This document shows positions 52,789 through 61,471 of a stretch of DNA of 64,000 nt, one piece after another; positions within the stretch are counted from its first letter, which is position 1, and each line of letters starts with the position of its first letter. The notes beneath the pieces were generated by a model. That model searched no databases. It was not told the DNA's origin and saw only the letters and a list, made by a program, of their open reading frames with translations. This stretch comes from G965218495 sp965262785. Lineage in GTDB: Bacteria > Bacteroidota > Rhodothermia > Rhodothermales > Bin80. The DNA lies in the NCBI GenBank assembly GCA_965262785.1, contig OZ253559.1:2294001-2358000 (forward strand), given 5' to 3'. A program made the position numbers and the translations under genes.

Positions 52789-53622
52789 ATGGGCAATCGC
52801 AAACTCAATCCAGTCACGCCGGGGCAACGGCAGCGGTCGGTGTCGACGTTTGAGACAATCACGTCTACGACTCCGCAAAGGCGCCTGGTGGCACCACTTA
52901 AGCGCAAGGCTGGTCGAAACAATACGGGCCGCATGATGGTGCGGTGCCAGGGCGGCGGTCACAAACGGCGGTACAGGATTATTGATTTCAAGCGCAACAA
53001 GAAAGGTGTTACAGCCCGGGTCGAGAGCATTCAGTACGACCCAAACCGGTCGGCGCGCATCGCCCTGTTGGTGTATACTGATGGCGTTAGGCATTACATA
53101 ATTGCACCTGACATGCTGTCGGTTGGGGACGTGGTACAGAGCGGCCCATTCGCGCCGCCGGAGGTTGGCAACTGCCTGCCGCTGCATCGTGTGCCCATGG
53201 GCACGTTCGTGCATGCCATAGAGATGAAGCCGGGCAAGGGCGCACAGATGGCACGTGCTGCGGGTACCTATGCACAGTTGACGGCTAAGGAAGGAGAGTA
53301 TGTCACGCTGAAGCTGCCCTCGGGAGAGGTGCGGCGTGTGTCGGGCAAGTGTACCGCTACCATCGGGACCACTTCGAACCCGGATCACATGAACATTGAC
53401 TTGGGCAAGGCCGGACGACGGCGTTGGCTGGGCTCGCGCCCCAAGACACGAGGCGTTGCCATGAACCCGGTGGACCACCCGATGGGGGGTGGCGAAGGCA
53501 AGGCCTCCGGTGGCCATCCGCGGTCCAGGTCGGGCCAGATTGCCAAGGGATTCAAGACGCGTAAGCGCAACAAGGCGTCAGACAAATTTATCGTGCACCG
53601 GCGCGGTGCGAAACGCAGGTAA
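52789..53622 (+). CDS. rplB: 50S ribosomal protein L2
   Basis: A 277-residue protein needed for subunit association and peptidyl transfer. KAGRNNTGRMMVRCQGGGHKRRYRIIDF at the start; the conserved C-terminal MNPVDHPMGGGEGKASGGHPRSRSG includes the essential His region. Complete, directly after rplW. Confidence 0.97.
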   Translation: MGNRKLNPVTPGQRQRSVSTFETITSTTPQRRLVAPLKRKAGRNNTGRMMVRCQGGGHKRRYRIIDFKRNKKGVTARVESIQYDPNRSARIALLVYTDGVRHYIIAPDMLSVGDVVQSGPFAPPEVGNCLPLHRVPMGTFVHAIEMKPGKGAQMARAAGTYAQLTAKEGEYVTLKLPSGEVRRVSGKCTATIGTTSNPDHMNIDLGKAGRRRWLGSRPKTRGVAMNPVDHPMGGGEGKASGGHPRSRSGQIAKGFKTRKRNKASDKFIVHRRGAKRR

Positions 53623-53624
53623 CT

Positions 53625-53906
53625 ATGGCACGATCGCTGAAAAAAGGGCCGTTCGTCTATTACAAGCTGCAGCGCAAAGTCGACGCGCTGAACGCGAGCG
53701 ACAGAAAGCGGGTCATCAAAACTTGGAGCCGTGCCTCAATGATCACACCGGACTTTGTTGGACACACGTTCGCGGTTCACAACGGGCGGCAGTTTATTCC
53801 GGTCTATGTGACCGAAAACATGGTTGGCCACCGACTGGGCGAGTTTTCTCCGACGCGTACGCATAGGGGGCACGCTGGCTCAAGAAAGGACCGGCGCGGC
53901 CGGTAG
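53625..53906 (+). CDS. rpsS: 30S ribosomal protein S19
   Basis: A 93-residue head protein. MARSLKKGPFV at the start, TWSRASMITPDFVGHTFAVHNG and GHRLGEFSPTRTHRGH are family features. Two bases after rplB. Confidence 0.96.
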   Translation: MARSLKKGPFVYYKLQRKVDALNASDRKRVIKTWSRASMITPDFVGHTFAVHNGRQFIPVYVTENMVGHRLGEFSPTRTHRGHAGSRKDRRGR

Positions 53907-53912
53907 CCAGAT

Positions 53913-54266
53913 ATGGAAGCAAGCGCAACACGCAAGTATATTCGTAGCTCCCCCCGCAAGATGCGGAGGGTCGTGAACACGATTCGCGGGCTTAGTGTGC
54001 CGGAGGCGATTGAGGCATTGACTTTTATGCCTCAGGCCGCGACGCGGCCCGTTGAGCTGACCGTACGCAATGCTGTACGGAACCTGATAGATAAGAACCC
54101 GGATGAACGTTTTGATGAGAGCAAGCTTGTCATTCTGGAGATCCGCGTGGATGAAGGGCCGCGATTCAAACGCTTTCGAGCCGGTGCCCGCGGGCGTGCA
54201 AAGCCATACAAGAAGCGGCTCAGCCACCTGAAGGTCGTAGTACGTGCGACCGCTGACGACAAGTAG
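53913..54266 (+). CDS. rplV: 50S ribosomal protein L22
   Basis: A 117-residue tunnel-lining protein. ATRKYIRSSPRKMRRVVNTIRGLSVPEAIEAL, then FKRFRAGARGRAKPYKKRLSHLKVVV covers the beta-hairpin loop; no unusual deletion in that loop is obvious. Confidence 0.95.
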   Translation: MEASATRKYIRSSPRKMRRVVNTIRGLSVPEAIEALTFMPQAATRPVELTVRNAVRNLIDKNPDERFDESKLVILEIRVDEGPRFKRFRAGARGRAKPYKKRLSHLKVVVRATADDK

Positions 54267-54272
54267 GACAAT

Positions 54273-55055
54273 ATGGGTCAAAAGACACATCCTGTAGGTT
54301 TCCGCCTCGGCATAATCCGGGGGTGGGATTCAAACTGGTACGCCGCCAAGAAGGACATGGCGGCGAAGCTCGTTGAAGACGAAGAGGTGCGCCGCTATCT
54401 TCAGGCGCGCCTTAAGCGCGCAGGCCTGAGCCGCATCGTCATTGAGCGTACGCCGCGCCGCGTAATTCTCACGCTCCACACGAGTAGACCCGGTATCGTG
54501 ATTGGACGTGGCGGTACGGAGGTGGAGAAGCTGCGTGAGGAGATCAAGCAGCTAACCAACAAGGATATCCAGATCAACATTAACGAAATCAAGCGACCCG
54601 AGCTTGATGCCAGTCTGGTAGCGCAGAATGTAGCGCAGCAGCTTGAAGGCCGAATCTCATACCGCCGCGCCATGAAGCAGGCCATCACCGGCGCGATGCG
54701 CATGGGAGCGATGGGAATCCGCATCAGAGTAGGCGGCCGTTTGGGCGGCGCAGAGATGGGTCGCGTTGAGCAGTACCTGGAAGGCAGAGTGCCGCTTCAT
54801 ACGATACGTGCGGACATAGACTATGCGGAGGCGACGGCATTTACAATCCACGGCACCTCCGGCGTGAAAGTGTGGGTATACCACGGGGAGATTCTTGGCA
54901 AGCCAGACCTTAGCCCGAATGTGCAGGCCCAACGGCAGCAACTGCGCCAGATGCAGCCTGGAGGGCGCCGCAACGATGGTGGCCGGGCGCGGGAGCGCCG
55001 TCGTGCTGCTGGTGGCCAAAAGCGCCGAGGTGGTGGTAGCGCCAAGCGTCGATAA
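54273..55055 (+). CDS. rpsC: 30S ribosomal protein S3
   Basis: A 260-residue protein at the mRNA entry. KH motif VIGRGGTEVEKLREEIK and RRAMKQAITGAMRMGAMGIRIRVGGRLGGAEM are conserved. The C-terminal tail (about 215-260) is long, Gln/Arg/Gly-rich and lineage-specific (QRQQLRQMQPGG...RGGGSAKRR). Complete. Confidence 0.96.
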   Translation: MGQKTHPVGFRLGIIRGWDSNWYAAKKDMAAKLVEDEEVRRYLQARLKRAGLSRIVIERTPRRVILTLHTSRPGIVIGRGGTEVEKLREEIKQLTNKDIQININEIKRPELDASLVAQNVAQQLEGRISYRRAMKQAITGAMRMGAMGIRIRVGGRLGGAEMGRVEQYLEGRVPLHTIRADIDYAEATAFTIHGTSGVKVWVYHGEILGKPDLSPNVQAQRQQLRQMQPGGRRNDGGRARERRRAAGGQKRRGGGSAKRR

Positions 55056-55073
55056 CAGAGTGTGAGCTAAACC

Positions 55074-55499
55074 ATGTTGATGCCAAAGCGGACCAAGTAC
55101 CGCAAACAACAGAAGGGCAGGATTCGCGGCAACGCGTCGCGGGGCACTCGGGTGGACTTCGGGGACTTCGCGATCAAGGCGCTGGAGTCCGGCCGGATAA
55201 CAAGCCGCCAGATTGAGGCGGCGCGTATTGCGATCACGCGCAAGATGAAGCGCGTCGGAAATGTGTACATCCGCGTATTTCCAGACAAACCGATCACAAA
55301 CAAGCCTGCCGAGGTGCGTATGGGAAAAGGCAAGGGGTCAATTGACCACTGGGCGGCATCGGTCCACCCAGGTAGGATCATTTTTGAGATTGGTGGGAGT
55401 GTACCGGAGGAAGTAGCGCGGGCGTCCTTGCGGCTGGGACAGCAGAAGCTTCCCTTTAAGACGAAAATCGTCGTAAGACCAGACTATGTAGCACAATGA
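55074..55499 (+). CDS. rplP: 50S ribosomal protein L16
   Basis: A 141-residue protein near the A site. Starts MLMPKRTKYRKQQKGR; contains ARIAITRKMKRVGNVYIRVFPDKP and GKGKGSIDHWAASVHPGRIIFE. Stop and rpmC start overlap by 4 bases (ATGA). Confidence 0.96.
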   Translation: MLMPKRTKYRKQQKGRIRGNASRGTRVDFGDFAIKALESGRITSRQIEAARIAITRKMKRVGNVYIRVFPDKPITNKPAEVRMGKGKGSIDHWAASVHPGRIIFEIGGSVPEEVARASLRLGQQKLPFKTKIVVRPDYVAQ

Positions 55500-55690
55500 T
55501 GGGTGCCAGAGAGGTGCGCACTCTAAGCGTAAAGGAAATCGTTGAGCGTATTCGCGAAGAGGAAGAACAGCTGCGAGAGCTGACGTTCCGCCACGCAATC
55601 GCCCGGCTCGAAAACCCAATGATCCTCCGGGAGAAGCGGCGCTTCGTAGCACGCCTTAGAACAATTCTGAACGAGCATCAAAGCTCATGA
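55496..55690 (+). CDS. rpmC: 50S ribosomal protein L29
   Basis: A 64-residue helical-hairpin protein at the tunnel exit. VRTLSVKEIVERIREEEEQLRELTFRHAIARLENPM is typical. Overlaps both neighbours by ATGA junctions, so translation is coupled. Confidence 0.93.
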   Translation: MMGAREVRTLSVKEIVERIREEEEQLRELTFRHAIARLENPMILREKRRFVARLRTILNEHQSS

Positions 55691-55953
55691 ATAAGAAAGA
55701 AACACGTCGCGCACGCAAAGAACGTGTAGGTCTGGTGGTAAGCGACAAAATGGAAAAGACCATACTTGTTGGAATCGAGCGCCAGGTGCGCCATCCGATG
55801 TATGGAAAATTCATCAAGCAGACCACGAAGCTGATGGCTCATGACGAAAACGGGGAGGCCCATCACGGGGACACGGTACGCGTGATGGAGACGCGTCCGC
55901 TTAGCAAACACAAACGATGGCGCTTGGTGGATATCATCGAGCGCGCCAAGTAA
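55687..55953 (+). CDS. rpsQ: 30S ribosomal protein S17
   Basis: An 88-residue OB-fold protein. RKERVGLVVSDKMEKTILVGIERQVRHPMYGKFIKQTTK and GDTVRVMETRPLSKHKRWRLV match the family; the ETRPLSKxKxWR motif is diagnostic. Confidence 0.95.
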   Translation: MNKKETRRARKERVGLVVSDKMEKTILVGIERQVRHPMYGKFIKQTTKLMAHDENGEAHHGDTVRVMETRPLSKHKRWRLVDIIERAK

Positions 55954-55966
55954 CACAGGGAGTCCC

Positions 55967-56335
55967 ATGGTACAACAGGAATCCAGGCTTGCCGTCGCCG
56001 ACAACAGCGGTGCAAAGGAGGTGCTGTGCATCCGCGTCTTAGGAGGCAGTGGGCGCCGCTACGCACGCGTCGGCGACCGCATCGTGGTAACGGTCAAGTC
56101 AGCCATCCCGGGTGGAAACGTAAAGAAGGGAGAAGTGTCCCGTGCCGTGGTGGTGCGAACCGCCAAGGAGCATCGCCGCAAAGATGGTTCCTATATCCGC
56201 TTTGATGAAAACGCGGCGGTACTGCTAAATGCCCAGGGCGAGCCGCGTGGCACGCGCATCTTCGGGCCAGTGGCCCGTGAATTGCGCGAAAAGCAATACA
56301 TGCGCATCGTATCACTAGCGCCGGAAGTGCTCTGA
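55967..56335 (+). CDS. rplN: 50S ribosomal protein L14
   Basis: A 122-residue protein at the subunit interface. MVQQESRLAVADNSGAKEVLCIRVLGGS, then GDRIVVTVKSAIPGGNVKKGEVSRAVVVRT and GTRIFGPVARELRE. Complete. Confidence 0.97.
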   Translation: MVQQESRLAVADNSGAKEVLCIRVLGGSGRRYARVGDRIVVTVKSAIPGGNVKKGEVSRAVVVRTAKEHRRKDGSYIRFDENAAVLLNAQGEPRGTRIFGPVARELREKQYMRIVSLAPEVL

Positions 56336-56340
56336 TCGCT

Positions 56341-56718
56341 ATGGCACAAAGAAATAGCAGGAAGCGCCCGGTCAAGAAGGGCGACACGGTAATGCTGACC
56401 AAGACGATCACCGCTGCCAATCCGCGCAACGACCGCGAGCGCGGATATTCTGGGAGAGTGCTAAAGATCTTTCCGAAAAAAGACCGGATCATCGTGGAGG
56501 GCGTAAACCTGCGCCTGCGTCATACCAAGCCTAACCAGACGCACCAGCAAGGCGGGCGCATTGAGCGGGAGATGCCAATCCACATTTCGAACGTACAGCC
56601 GGTCGACAGCAATTACGATCCCACACGCGTAGGTCGCAAGTGGATACAGGACCTTGACACGGGGGGCGGACGCTGGGTTCGATATGCCAAGACAACGGGA
56701 GAGGAGCTTGATGACTAA
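56341..56718 (+). CDS. rplX: 50S ribosomal protein L24
   Basis: A 125-residue assembly initiator. KOW-like beginning VKKGDTVMLTKTITAANPRNDRERGYSGRVLKIFPKKDRIIVEGVN, then HISNVQPVDSNYDPTRVG. It has a few residues of insertion in the first loop and a C-terminal extension. Its end overlaps rplE by 8 bases. Confidence 0.93.
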   Translation: MAQRNSRKRPVKKGDTVMLTKTITAANPRNDRERGYSGRVLKIFPKKDRIIVEGVNLRLRHTKPNQTHQQGGRIEREMPIHISNVQPVDSNYDPTRVGRKWIQDLDTGGGRWVRYAKTTGEELDD

Positions 56719-57292
56719 GGCGAATGCCTACATTCCCAGGTTGAAGAAGCAGTACCACGGCGAAATCGTCGCGAATCTGCGCTCACACTTCGGGTACACG
56801 AACGATCTGCAAGTGCCACGCCTTGTGAAGATTGCCGTAAACAAAGGTGTGGGCGAAGCCACACAGAATCAAAAACTGCTCGAGAGTGCAGTGCAGGAGT
56901 TACGTACCATTACGGGTCAACAGCCGGCCGTGCGCCGCGCACGGAAGAGCGTGTCCAACTTCAAGCTGCGCGAAGGGATGCCGATCGGCGCAAGCGTGAC
57001 GCTGCGTGGTGACCGGATGTGGGAGTTTTTGGATAGGCTGATCACGTTGGCACTCCCGCGCGTGCGGGACTTCAGGGGCGTACCGGATGGCAGCTTTGAT
57101 GGGCGCGGAAACTACTCCTTGGGCATCAAGGAGCAGATCATATTCCCGGAAGTCAATGTCGACAATCTCGAAAAGATTAGTGGTCTTGGTATCACGTGTG
57201 TAACAACGGCCGACACCGATGAGGAAGCCCAAGCGCTGCTAAAGGCGTTGGGCATGCCATTCGTACGCCGGGAGCAAAAAGGCAGGGCTTAA
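56711..57292 (+). CDS. rplE: 50S ribosomal protein L5
   Basis: A 193-residue 5S rRNA-binding protein from the ATG at 56711 (MTKANAYIPRLKK); the frame is open further upstream inside rplX but without similarity. VPRLVKIAVNKGVGEATQNQKLLE, RRARKSVSNFKLREGMPIGASVTLRG and DFRGVPDGSFDGRGNYSLGIKEQIIFPE are conserved. 8-base overlap with rplX. Confidence 0.96.
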   Translation: MTKANAYIPRLKKQYHGEIVANLRSHFGYTNDLQVPRLVKIAVNKGVGEATQNQKLLESAVQELRTITGQQPAVRRARKSVSNFKLREGMPIGASVTLRGDRMWEFLDRLITLALPRVRDFRGVPDGSFDGRGNYSLGIKEQIIFPEVNVDNLEKISGLGITCVTTADTDEEAQALLKALGMPFVRREQKGRA

Positions 57293-57304
57293 ACACATTA
57301 CAGC

Positions 57305-57574
57305 ATGGCAAAGAAGAGTTGGATAGCACGCCAGAAGAAGCGCGAAGCGCTGGTAGCCAAGTATGCCGGCCGGCGGGCAGCATTCAAGGAAGCGGGGGAC
57401 TATGAATCCCTTCAAAAGCTTCCGCGCAACGCCTCTCCAGCGCGGCTCCGGAACCGGTGTCAAATCACCGGGCGCTCGCGCGGATTCATACGCGCGTATG
57501 GCATTTCGCGCATCGTGTTTCGTGACATGGCGCGCGCTGGCAAAATTCCTGGAATCAGAAAAGCGAGTTGGTAA
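57305..57574 (+). CDS. rpsN: 30S ribosomal protein S14, long zinc-free form
   Basis: An 89-residue protein of the long type: MAKKSWIARQKKREALVAKY, PRNASPARLRNRCQITGRSRGFIRAYGISRIVFRDMARAGKIPGIRKASW. The two CxxC zinc knuckles of the short form are missing (a single Cys remains). Its stop overlaps the rpsH ATG (TAATG). Confidence 0.95.
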   Translation: MAKKSWIARQKKREALVAKYAGRRAAFKEAGDYESLQKLPRNASPARLRNRCQITGRSRGFIRAYGISRIVFRDMARAGKIPGIRKASW

Positions 57575-57975
57575 TGAGTGGCATCACTGATCCGGTATCG
57601 GACTATCTGACGCGCATTCGGAATGCGCAAAGCGCGGGACACCGGTTTACGGATGTGCCCGCGTCCAAGCTTAAGCGCGCCATGACCCGGATCCTTATGG
57701 AGAAGGGGTACATCCGCAACTTCGTCAACATTGACGATGGGAAACAGTGGCTGCTGCGCATCTATCTCAAGTACGATCGGAATGGGCGGGGAGCGATTGT
57801 CGATTTGAAGCGCATCTCGAAACCGGGCTTACGTCAATTCGTGCGGGCGACTAACCTGCCGCGCGTAAGGAACGGGCTAGGCATGGCGATCCTGTCTACC
57901 TCGCGTGGTGTGATGAGTGACAAGGAAGCTAGGAAGATCAACGTCGGTGGAGAGGTGCTTGCGCACGTCTTCTAG
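57574..57975 (+). CDS. rpsH: 30S ribosomal protein S8
   Basis: A 133-residue protein read from the ATG at 57574, which shares a base with the rpsN stop; a TTG two codons upstream is less likely. DPVSDYLTRIRNAQSAGHRFTDVPASKLKRAMTRILMEKGYI and LGMAILSTSRGVMSDKEARKINVGGEVLAHVF are typical. In E. coli, S8 regulates the spc operon. Confidence 0.95.
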   Translation: MSGITDPVSDYLTRIRNAQSAGHRFTDVPASKLKRAMTRILMEKGYIRNFVNIDDGKQWLLRIYLKYDRNGRGAIVDLKRISKPGLRQFVRATNLPRVRNGLGMAILSTSRGVMSDKEARKINVGGEVLAHVF

Positions 57976-57990
57976 CAAATCTACCGTGCT

Positions 57991-58551
57991 ATGTCCAGGA
58001 TAGGAAGGTTACCCGTTGCCATTAGGGAAGGCGTCCAGGTGACGGTGTCTCCAAGCAACGAAGTGAACGTGAAGGGACCCAAGGGCTCCCTCAGCGTCCG
58101 GGTAGATCCCGGAATTGCTGTCAGGATTGACAAGGACGTGGTGCTTGTCGAGCGGCCCAGTGACCAGAAACGTCATCGCGCGCAGCATGGGTTGTACCGG
58201 GCCCTCATCCAAAACATGGTGACAGGAGTTACTAAGGGCTACAAAAAGGAGCTCGAAATTATTGGCGTCGGGTCGCGGGCCGAGGTGAAAAAGGGAGTGT
58301 TGGAGTTGGCGCTGGGCTTTTCGCACCCGGTGTTTTTTGTGGCGCCGCCTGAGGTTACGGTGACTGCGGACCCAGGTCGCCGCGGGCAGGCACCAACGGT
58401 CACCATCGAAGGAATTGACAAGCAGATGGTGGGGCAGGTTGCGGCGAAGATTCGTTCGATCCGGCCGCCGGAGCCCTACAAGGGTAAGGGCGTGCGATAC
58501 TTAGGAGAGGATGTTCGTCGCAAAGCAGGCAAGACGGCAGCGAGGCAGTAA
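57991..58551 (+). CDS. rplF: 50S ribosomal protein L6
   Basis: A 186-residue two-domain protein near the factor-binding site. MSRIGRLPVAIREGVQVTVS, VTKGYKKELEIIGVGSRAEV and the C-terminal RPPEPYKGKGVRYLGEDVRRKAGKTA motif are all present. Confidence 0.96.
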   Translation: MSRIGRLPVAIREGVQVTVSPSNEVNVKGPKGSLSVRVDPGIAVRIDKDVVLVERPSDQKRHRAQHGLYRALIQNMVTGVTKGYKKELEIIGVGSRAEVKKGVLELALGFSHPVFFVAPPEVTVTADPGRRGQAPTVTIEGIDKQMVGQVAAKIRSIRPPEPYKGKGVRYLGEDVRRKAGKTAARQ

Positions 58552-58554
58552 ATC

Positions 58555-58920
58555 ATGGCTATCAGAAAGGCAAAAGCCGCAAAAGCACAAAGGCGCCAGC
58601 GTGTCAAGCGCAGCGTACGCAAGAAGGTTTCTGGCACCTCGGCGCGTCCACGGCTTACGGTATTCCGGTCGAACCGGTTTATCTATGCCCAACTCATCGA
58701 CGATGTGCAGGGGCATACGCTTGCGTCTGCATCCAGCTTGGAGAGAGTCCAGGACCTTGGCGAGCCGACGGCAACGAGTGAACAGGTGGGGCTCCGTCTT
58801 GCGGAGCGCGCAAGGGAAGCCGGCATTGAAACGGCGGTATTTGATCGTAACGGCTATCGTTATCGCGGGCGCGTGAAGTCGGTAGCCGAAGGCGCGCGCA
58901 AGGGCGGCCTCACCTTATAG
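58555..58920 (+). CDS. rplR: 50S ribosomal protein L18
   Basis: A 121-residue 5S rRNA-binding protein. RVKRSVRKKVSGTSARPRLTVFRSNRFIYAQLIDDVQGHTLASASS and GIETAVFDRNGYRYRGRVKSVAEGARKGGL match the family. 3 bases after rplF. Confidence 0.95.
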   Translation: MAIRKAKAAKAQRRQRVKRSVRKKVSGTSARPRLTVFRSNRFIYAQLIDDVQGHTLASASSLERVQDLGEPTATSEQVGLRLAERAREAGIETAVFDRNGYRYRGRVKSVAEGARKGGLTL

Positions 58921-58931
58921 CGAAGGTAAAC

Positions 58932-59477
58932 ATGGCAAGACAGTCAAGAAACACAGGACGAACTGGGCGCAGGCGGTCGGAGACCGAGGACGGCATCGAC
59001 TGGATTGATCGGCTTGTAACGGTGAACCGCGTTGCCAAGGTCGTCAAGGGCGGTCGGCGGTTTTCGTTTAACGCCGTAGTAGTGGTTGGTGACGGTCAAG
59101 GCAAGGTTGGGGCCGGGCTGGGCAAAGCCAATGAGGTGGCGGACGCCATCGGGAAAGCGACGGAGGATGCAAAGAAGCACCTGATTCGTGTGCCGGTGAC
59201 CAAGAACGGCACCATTCCCCATCGCGTGATCGGCAAGCAGGACGCAGGGCGCGTGCTACTTCAACCAGCCTCGCCGGGCACGGGCGTGATTGCAGGTGGC
59301 GGTGTTCGCGCAGTGCTGGAGTGTGCCGGCATTTCGAACATCTTGTCGAAATCGCTTGGGACCAGCAACCCGCACAACCAGGTCGGTGCGACGTTGGATG
59401 CGCTGCGCAGCCTGGAGGATCCGGCGCAGGTTGCACAGAGGCGTGGCATCCCGTTAAGCCGCGTTTTTGAGGGATAG
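58932..59477 (+). CDS. rpsE: 30S ribosomal protein S5
   Basis: A 181-residue protein at the mRNA entry. DWIDRLVTVNRVAKVVKGGRRFSFNAVVVVGDGQGKVGAGLGKANEVADAI, then GAGRVLLQPASPGTG-like (DAGRVLLQPASPGTGVIAGGGVRAVLE) and KSLGTSNPHN. Complete. Confidence 0.96.
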   Translation: MARQSRNTGRTGRRRSETEDGIDWIDRLVTVNRVAKVVKGGRRFSFNAVVVVGDGQGKVGAGLGKANEVADAIGKATEDAKKHLIRVPVTKNGTIPHRVIGKQDAGRVLLQPASPGTGVIAGGGVRAVLECAGISNILSKSLGTSNPHNQVGATLDALRSLEDPAQVAQRRGIPLSRVFEG

Positions 59478-59481
59478 TCCA

Positions 59482-59670
59482 ATGTCTACACCTACACTTA
59501 CCATCACACAAGTGCGCAGCCTCATTCACGCATCGGAGCGGCAGCGCCGCACCATGCGTGCACTAGGCCTCAGGCGCATCCGCCACACGGTGCAGCATGA
59601 CGGCACGCCGATGATTCTCGGCATGATAAAGGTGGTGCATCACTTGGTGCAGGTGCGCGAAAATAACTGA
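59482..59670 (+). CDS. rpmD: 50S ribosomal protein L30
   Basis: A 62-residue protein from the ATG at 59482 (MSTPTLTITQVRSLIH). ERQRRTMRALGLRRIRHTVQHDGTPMILGMIKVVHHLVQV is typical of bacterial L30. It is 4 bases after rpsE. Confidence 0.93.
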   Translation: MSTPTLTITQVRSLIHASERQRRTMRALGLRRIRHTVQHDGTPMILGMIKVVHHLVQVRENN

Positions 59671-59677
59671 CGAAACA

Positions 59678-60145
59678 ATGGATCTGAGCAATCTGAAGCC
59701 TGCGCCAGGTTCTACGCGCAAGCGTAAGCGCCTTGGCCGGGGCGTGGGCTCCGGCAAGGGCGGCCACAGCTCCACGCGTGGCAATAAAGGCCAGAAGAGC
59801 CGCACGGGTAACCATCGGATGCCGGCGTGGTTTGAGGGCGGGCAGATGCCGCTGCAGCGGCGCGTACCGAAGTTTGGATTCAAGAACCCGTCACGGAAGA
59901 CGTATTGCACCATAAACCTGTCGCGGCTTGACGCGCTGGTGCAGGCTGAGCGCCTGGATCCTTCGGAGCCGGTGACCCCCGCGACGCTCCTTGCGGCAGG
60001 TCAGGTCGGGGCAAAGGATCAAGTGAAGATATTGGGAGGTGGAGCGCTCGCGGTGCCGGTGCATGTTCAAGCACACGCCTTCAGCAGGTCCGCCATAGAA
60101 AAGATCGAAGCAGCGGGCGGCAGCGTTACAGTGCTGACAAACTGA
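59678..60145 (+). CDS. rplO: 50S ribosomal protein L15
   Basis: A 155-residue protein. MDLSNLKPAPGSTRKRKRLGRGVGSGKGGHSSTRGNKGQKSRTG and GGQMPLQRRVPKFGFKNP are conserved; the C-terminal half carries ILGGGALAVPVHVQAHAFSRSAIEKIEAAGG. 7 bases before secY. Confidence 0.95.
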   Translation: MDLSNLKPAPGSTRKRKRLGRGVGSGKGGHSSTRGNKGQKSRTGNHRMPAWFEGGQMPLQRRVPKFGFKNPSRKTYCTINLSRLDALVQAERLDPSEPVTPATLLAAGQVGAKDQVKILGGGALAVPVHVQAHAFSRSAIEKIEAAGGSVTVLTN

Positions 60146-60152
60146 GGAGGAT

Positions 60153-61469
60153 ATGGCTGGTCTTGCGCAAAGCCTGCGTGACATCTGGAAGATAGACGAG
60201 CTGCGCAAGCGCATCTTGTATACGCTGGGGATCCTGGTCATTTACAGGATTGGGGCATATGTAACACTGCCGGGAGTTGATGCGGTAGCGCTCCAGGACG
60301 CATTTGCTCAGGGTGATCTCAACAACTTGTTCGGGTTTTTTAACCTTTTCGTTGGGGGTGCCTTTCTGCAGGCCGGCGTGTTTGCCTTGGGCATCATGCC
60401 ATATATCACGGCGAGCATCATCATCCAGCTGCTGGGGGCGGCGGTGCCGTACTTTCAGAAGCTCCAGCGCGAAGGCGAGGAAGGACGGCGCAAGATCACG
60501 CAGCTCACTCGGTATGGGACTGCGGGTATCACGGCACTGCAGTCGATCGGCTACACGCTGTATTTGCTTAACACGGTGCGCACGGCCATCGTGATCCATC
60601 CTACACTGTTCATGGTCACGACGGTGATTGTGCTTACGGCCGGCACGATGTTCGTGATGTGGTTGGGTGAGCGCATCACTGAAAGCGGGATTGGCAATGG
60701 CATCAGCCTCATCATCACGATAGGCATTATCGCGTTTTTGCCCCAGGCATTTGTCAATGAATTTCGCCAGGTCCCAAACTTGTTCCTCTTCCTGTTTGAG
60801 ATTGGGGTATTGGTACTGGTGACGGCATTCGTGGTCCTAATGACCCAGGCAACGCGGCGTATTCCGGTCCAGTATGCCAAGCGCGTGGTCGGGCGCAAGG
60901 TTTACGGCGGTACTACGCAATACTTACCCATTCGCGTCAACGCTGCTGGCGTGATGCCGATCATCTTTGCCCAGTCTATCATGTTTGTGCCCGGCACGAT
61001 AGTCCAGTTCTTTCCGGACAGCCCGGCGATGCTGCAGTTTGGTGCGCTGTTCCTGGATTTCACTAGTTGGGGTTATTCGATCATATTCTTCTTCGTGTGT
61101 GTCTTTTTCACCTATTTCTATACGGCCATCGCAGTCAATCCGAAAGAAATGGCCGACACGATGAAGCGCCAGGGCGGTTTTATCCCGGGCATTAGACCTG
61201 GCAGGCAGACGAGCGAGTTCATAGATGACATCCTGACCCGAGTCACGCTACCGGGCTCTCTTTTTATTGGTTTTGCCGCCATCCTCCCGGCCTTTGCCGT
61301 GCAGTTGGGTATTACCGAGACGCAGCAATTTGCGCAGTTCTTCGGAGGAACGAGTCTTTTGATCATGGTCGGGGTTACGCTTGACACGCTGAAACAGGTG
61401 GAGAGCCACCTATTGATGCGACACTACAGTGGCTTCATGAAGAGTGGCCGCATGCGGGGACGCCGATAG
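60153..61469 (+). CDS. secY: Preprotein translocase subunit SecY
   Basis: A 438-residue channel protein with ten transmembrane helices. Near the start RKRILYTLGILVIYRIGAYVTLPGVDA, the plug and lateral-gate regions follow (FNLFVGGAFLQAGVFALGIMPYITASIIIQLL), then NGISLIITIGI, GVMPIIFAQSIMFVPGT and the C-terminal NPKEMADTMKRQGGFIPGIRPGRQTSEFIDDIL. Forms the Sec channel with SecE and SecG, which are not in this window. Confidence 0.97.
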   Translation: MAGLAQSLRDIWKIDELRKRILYTLGILVIYRIGAYVTLPGVDAVALQDAFAQGDLNNLFGFFNLFVGGAFLQAGVFALGIMPYITASIIIQLLGAAVPYFQKLQREGEEGRRKITQLTRYGTAGITALQSIGYTLYLLNTVRTAIVIHPTLFMVTTVIVLTAGTMFVMWLGERITESGIGNGISLIITIGIIAFLPQAFVNEFRQVPNLFLFLFEIGVLVLVTAFVVLMTQATRRIPVQYAKRVVGRKVYGGTTQYLPIRVNAAGVMPIIFAQSIMFVPGTIVQFFPDSPAMLQFGALFLDFTSWGYSIIFFFVCVFFTYFYTAIAVNPKEMADTMKRQGGFIPGIRPGRQTSEFIDDILTRVTLPGSLFIGFAAILPAFAVQLGITETQQFAQFFGGTSLLIMVGVTLDTLKQVESHLLMRHYSGFMKSGRMRGRR

Positions 61470-61471
61470 CA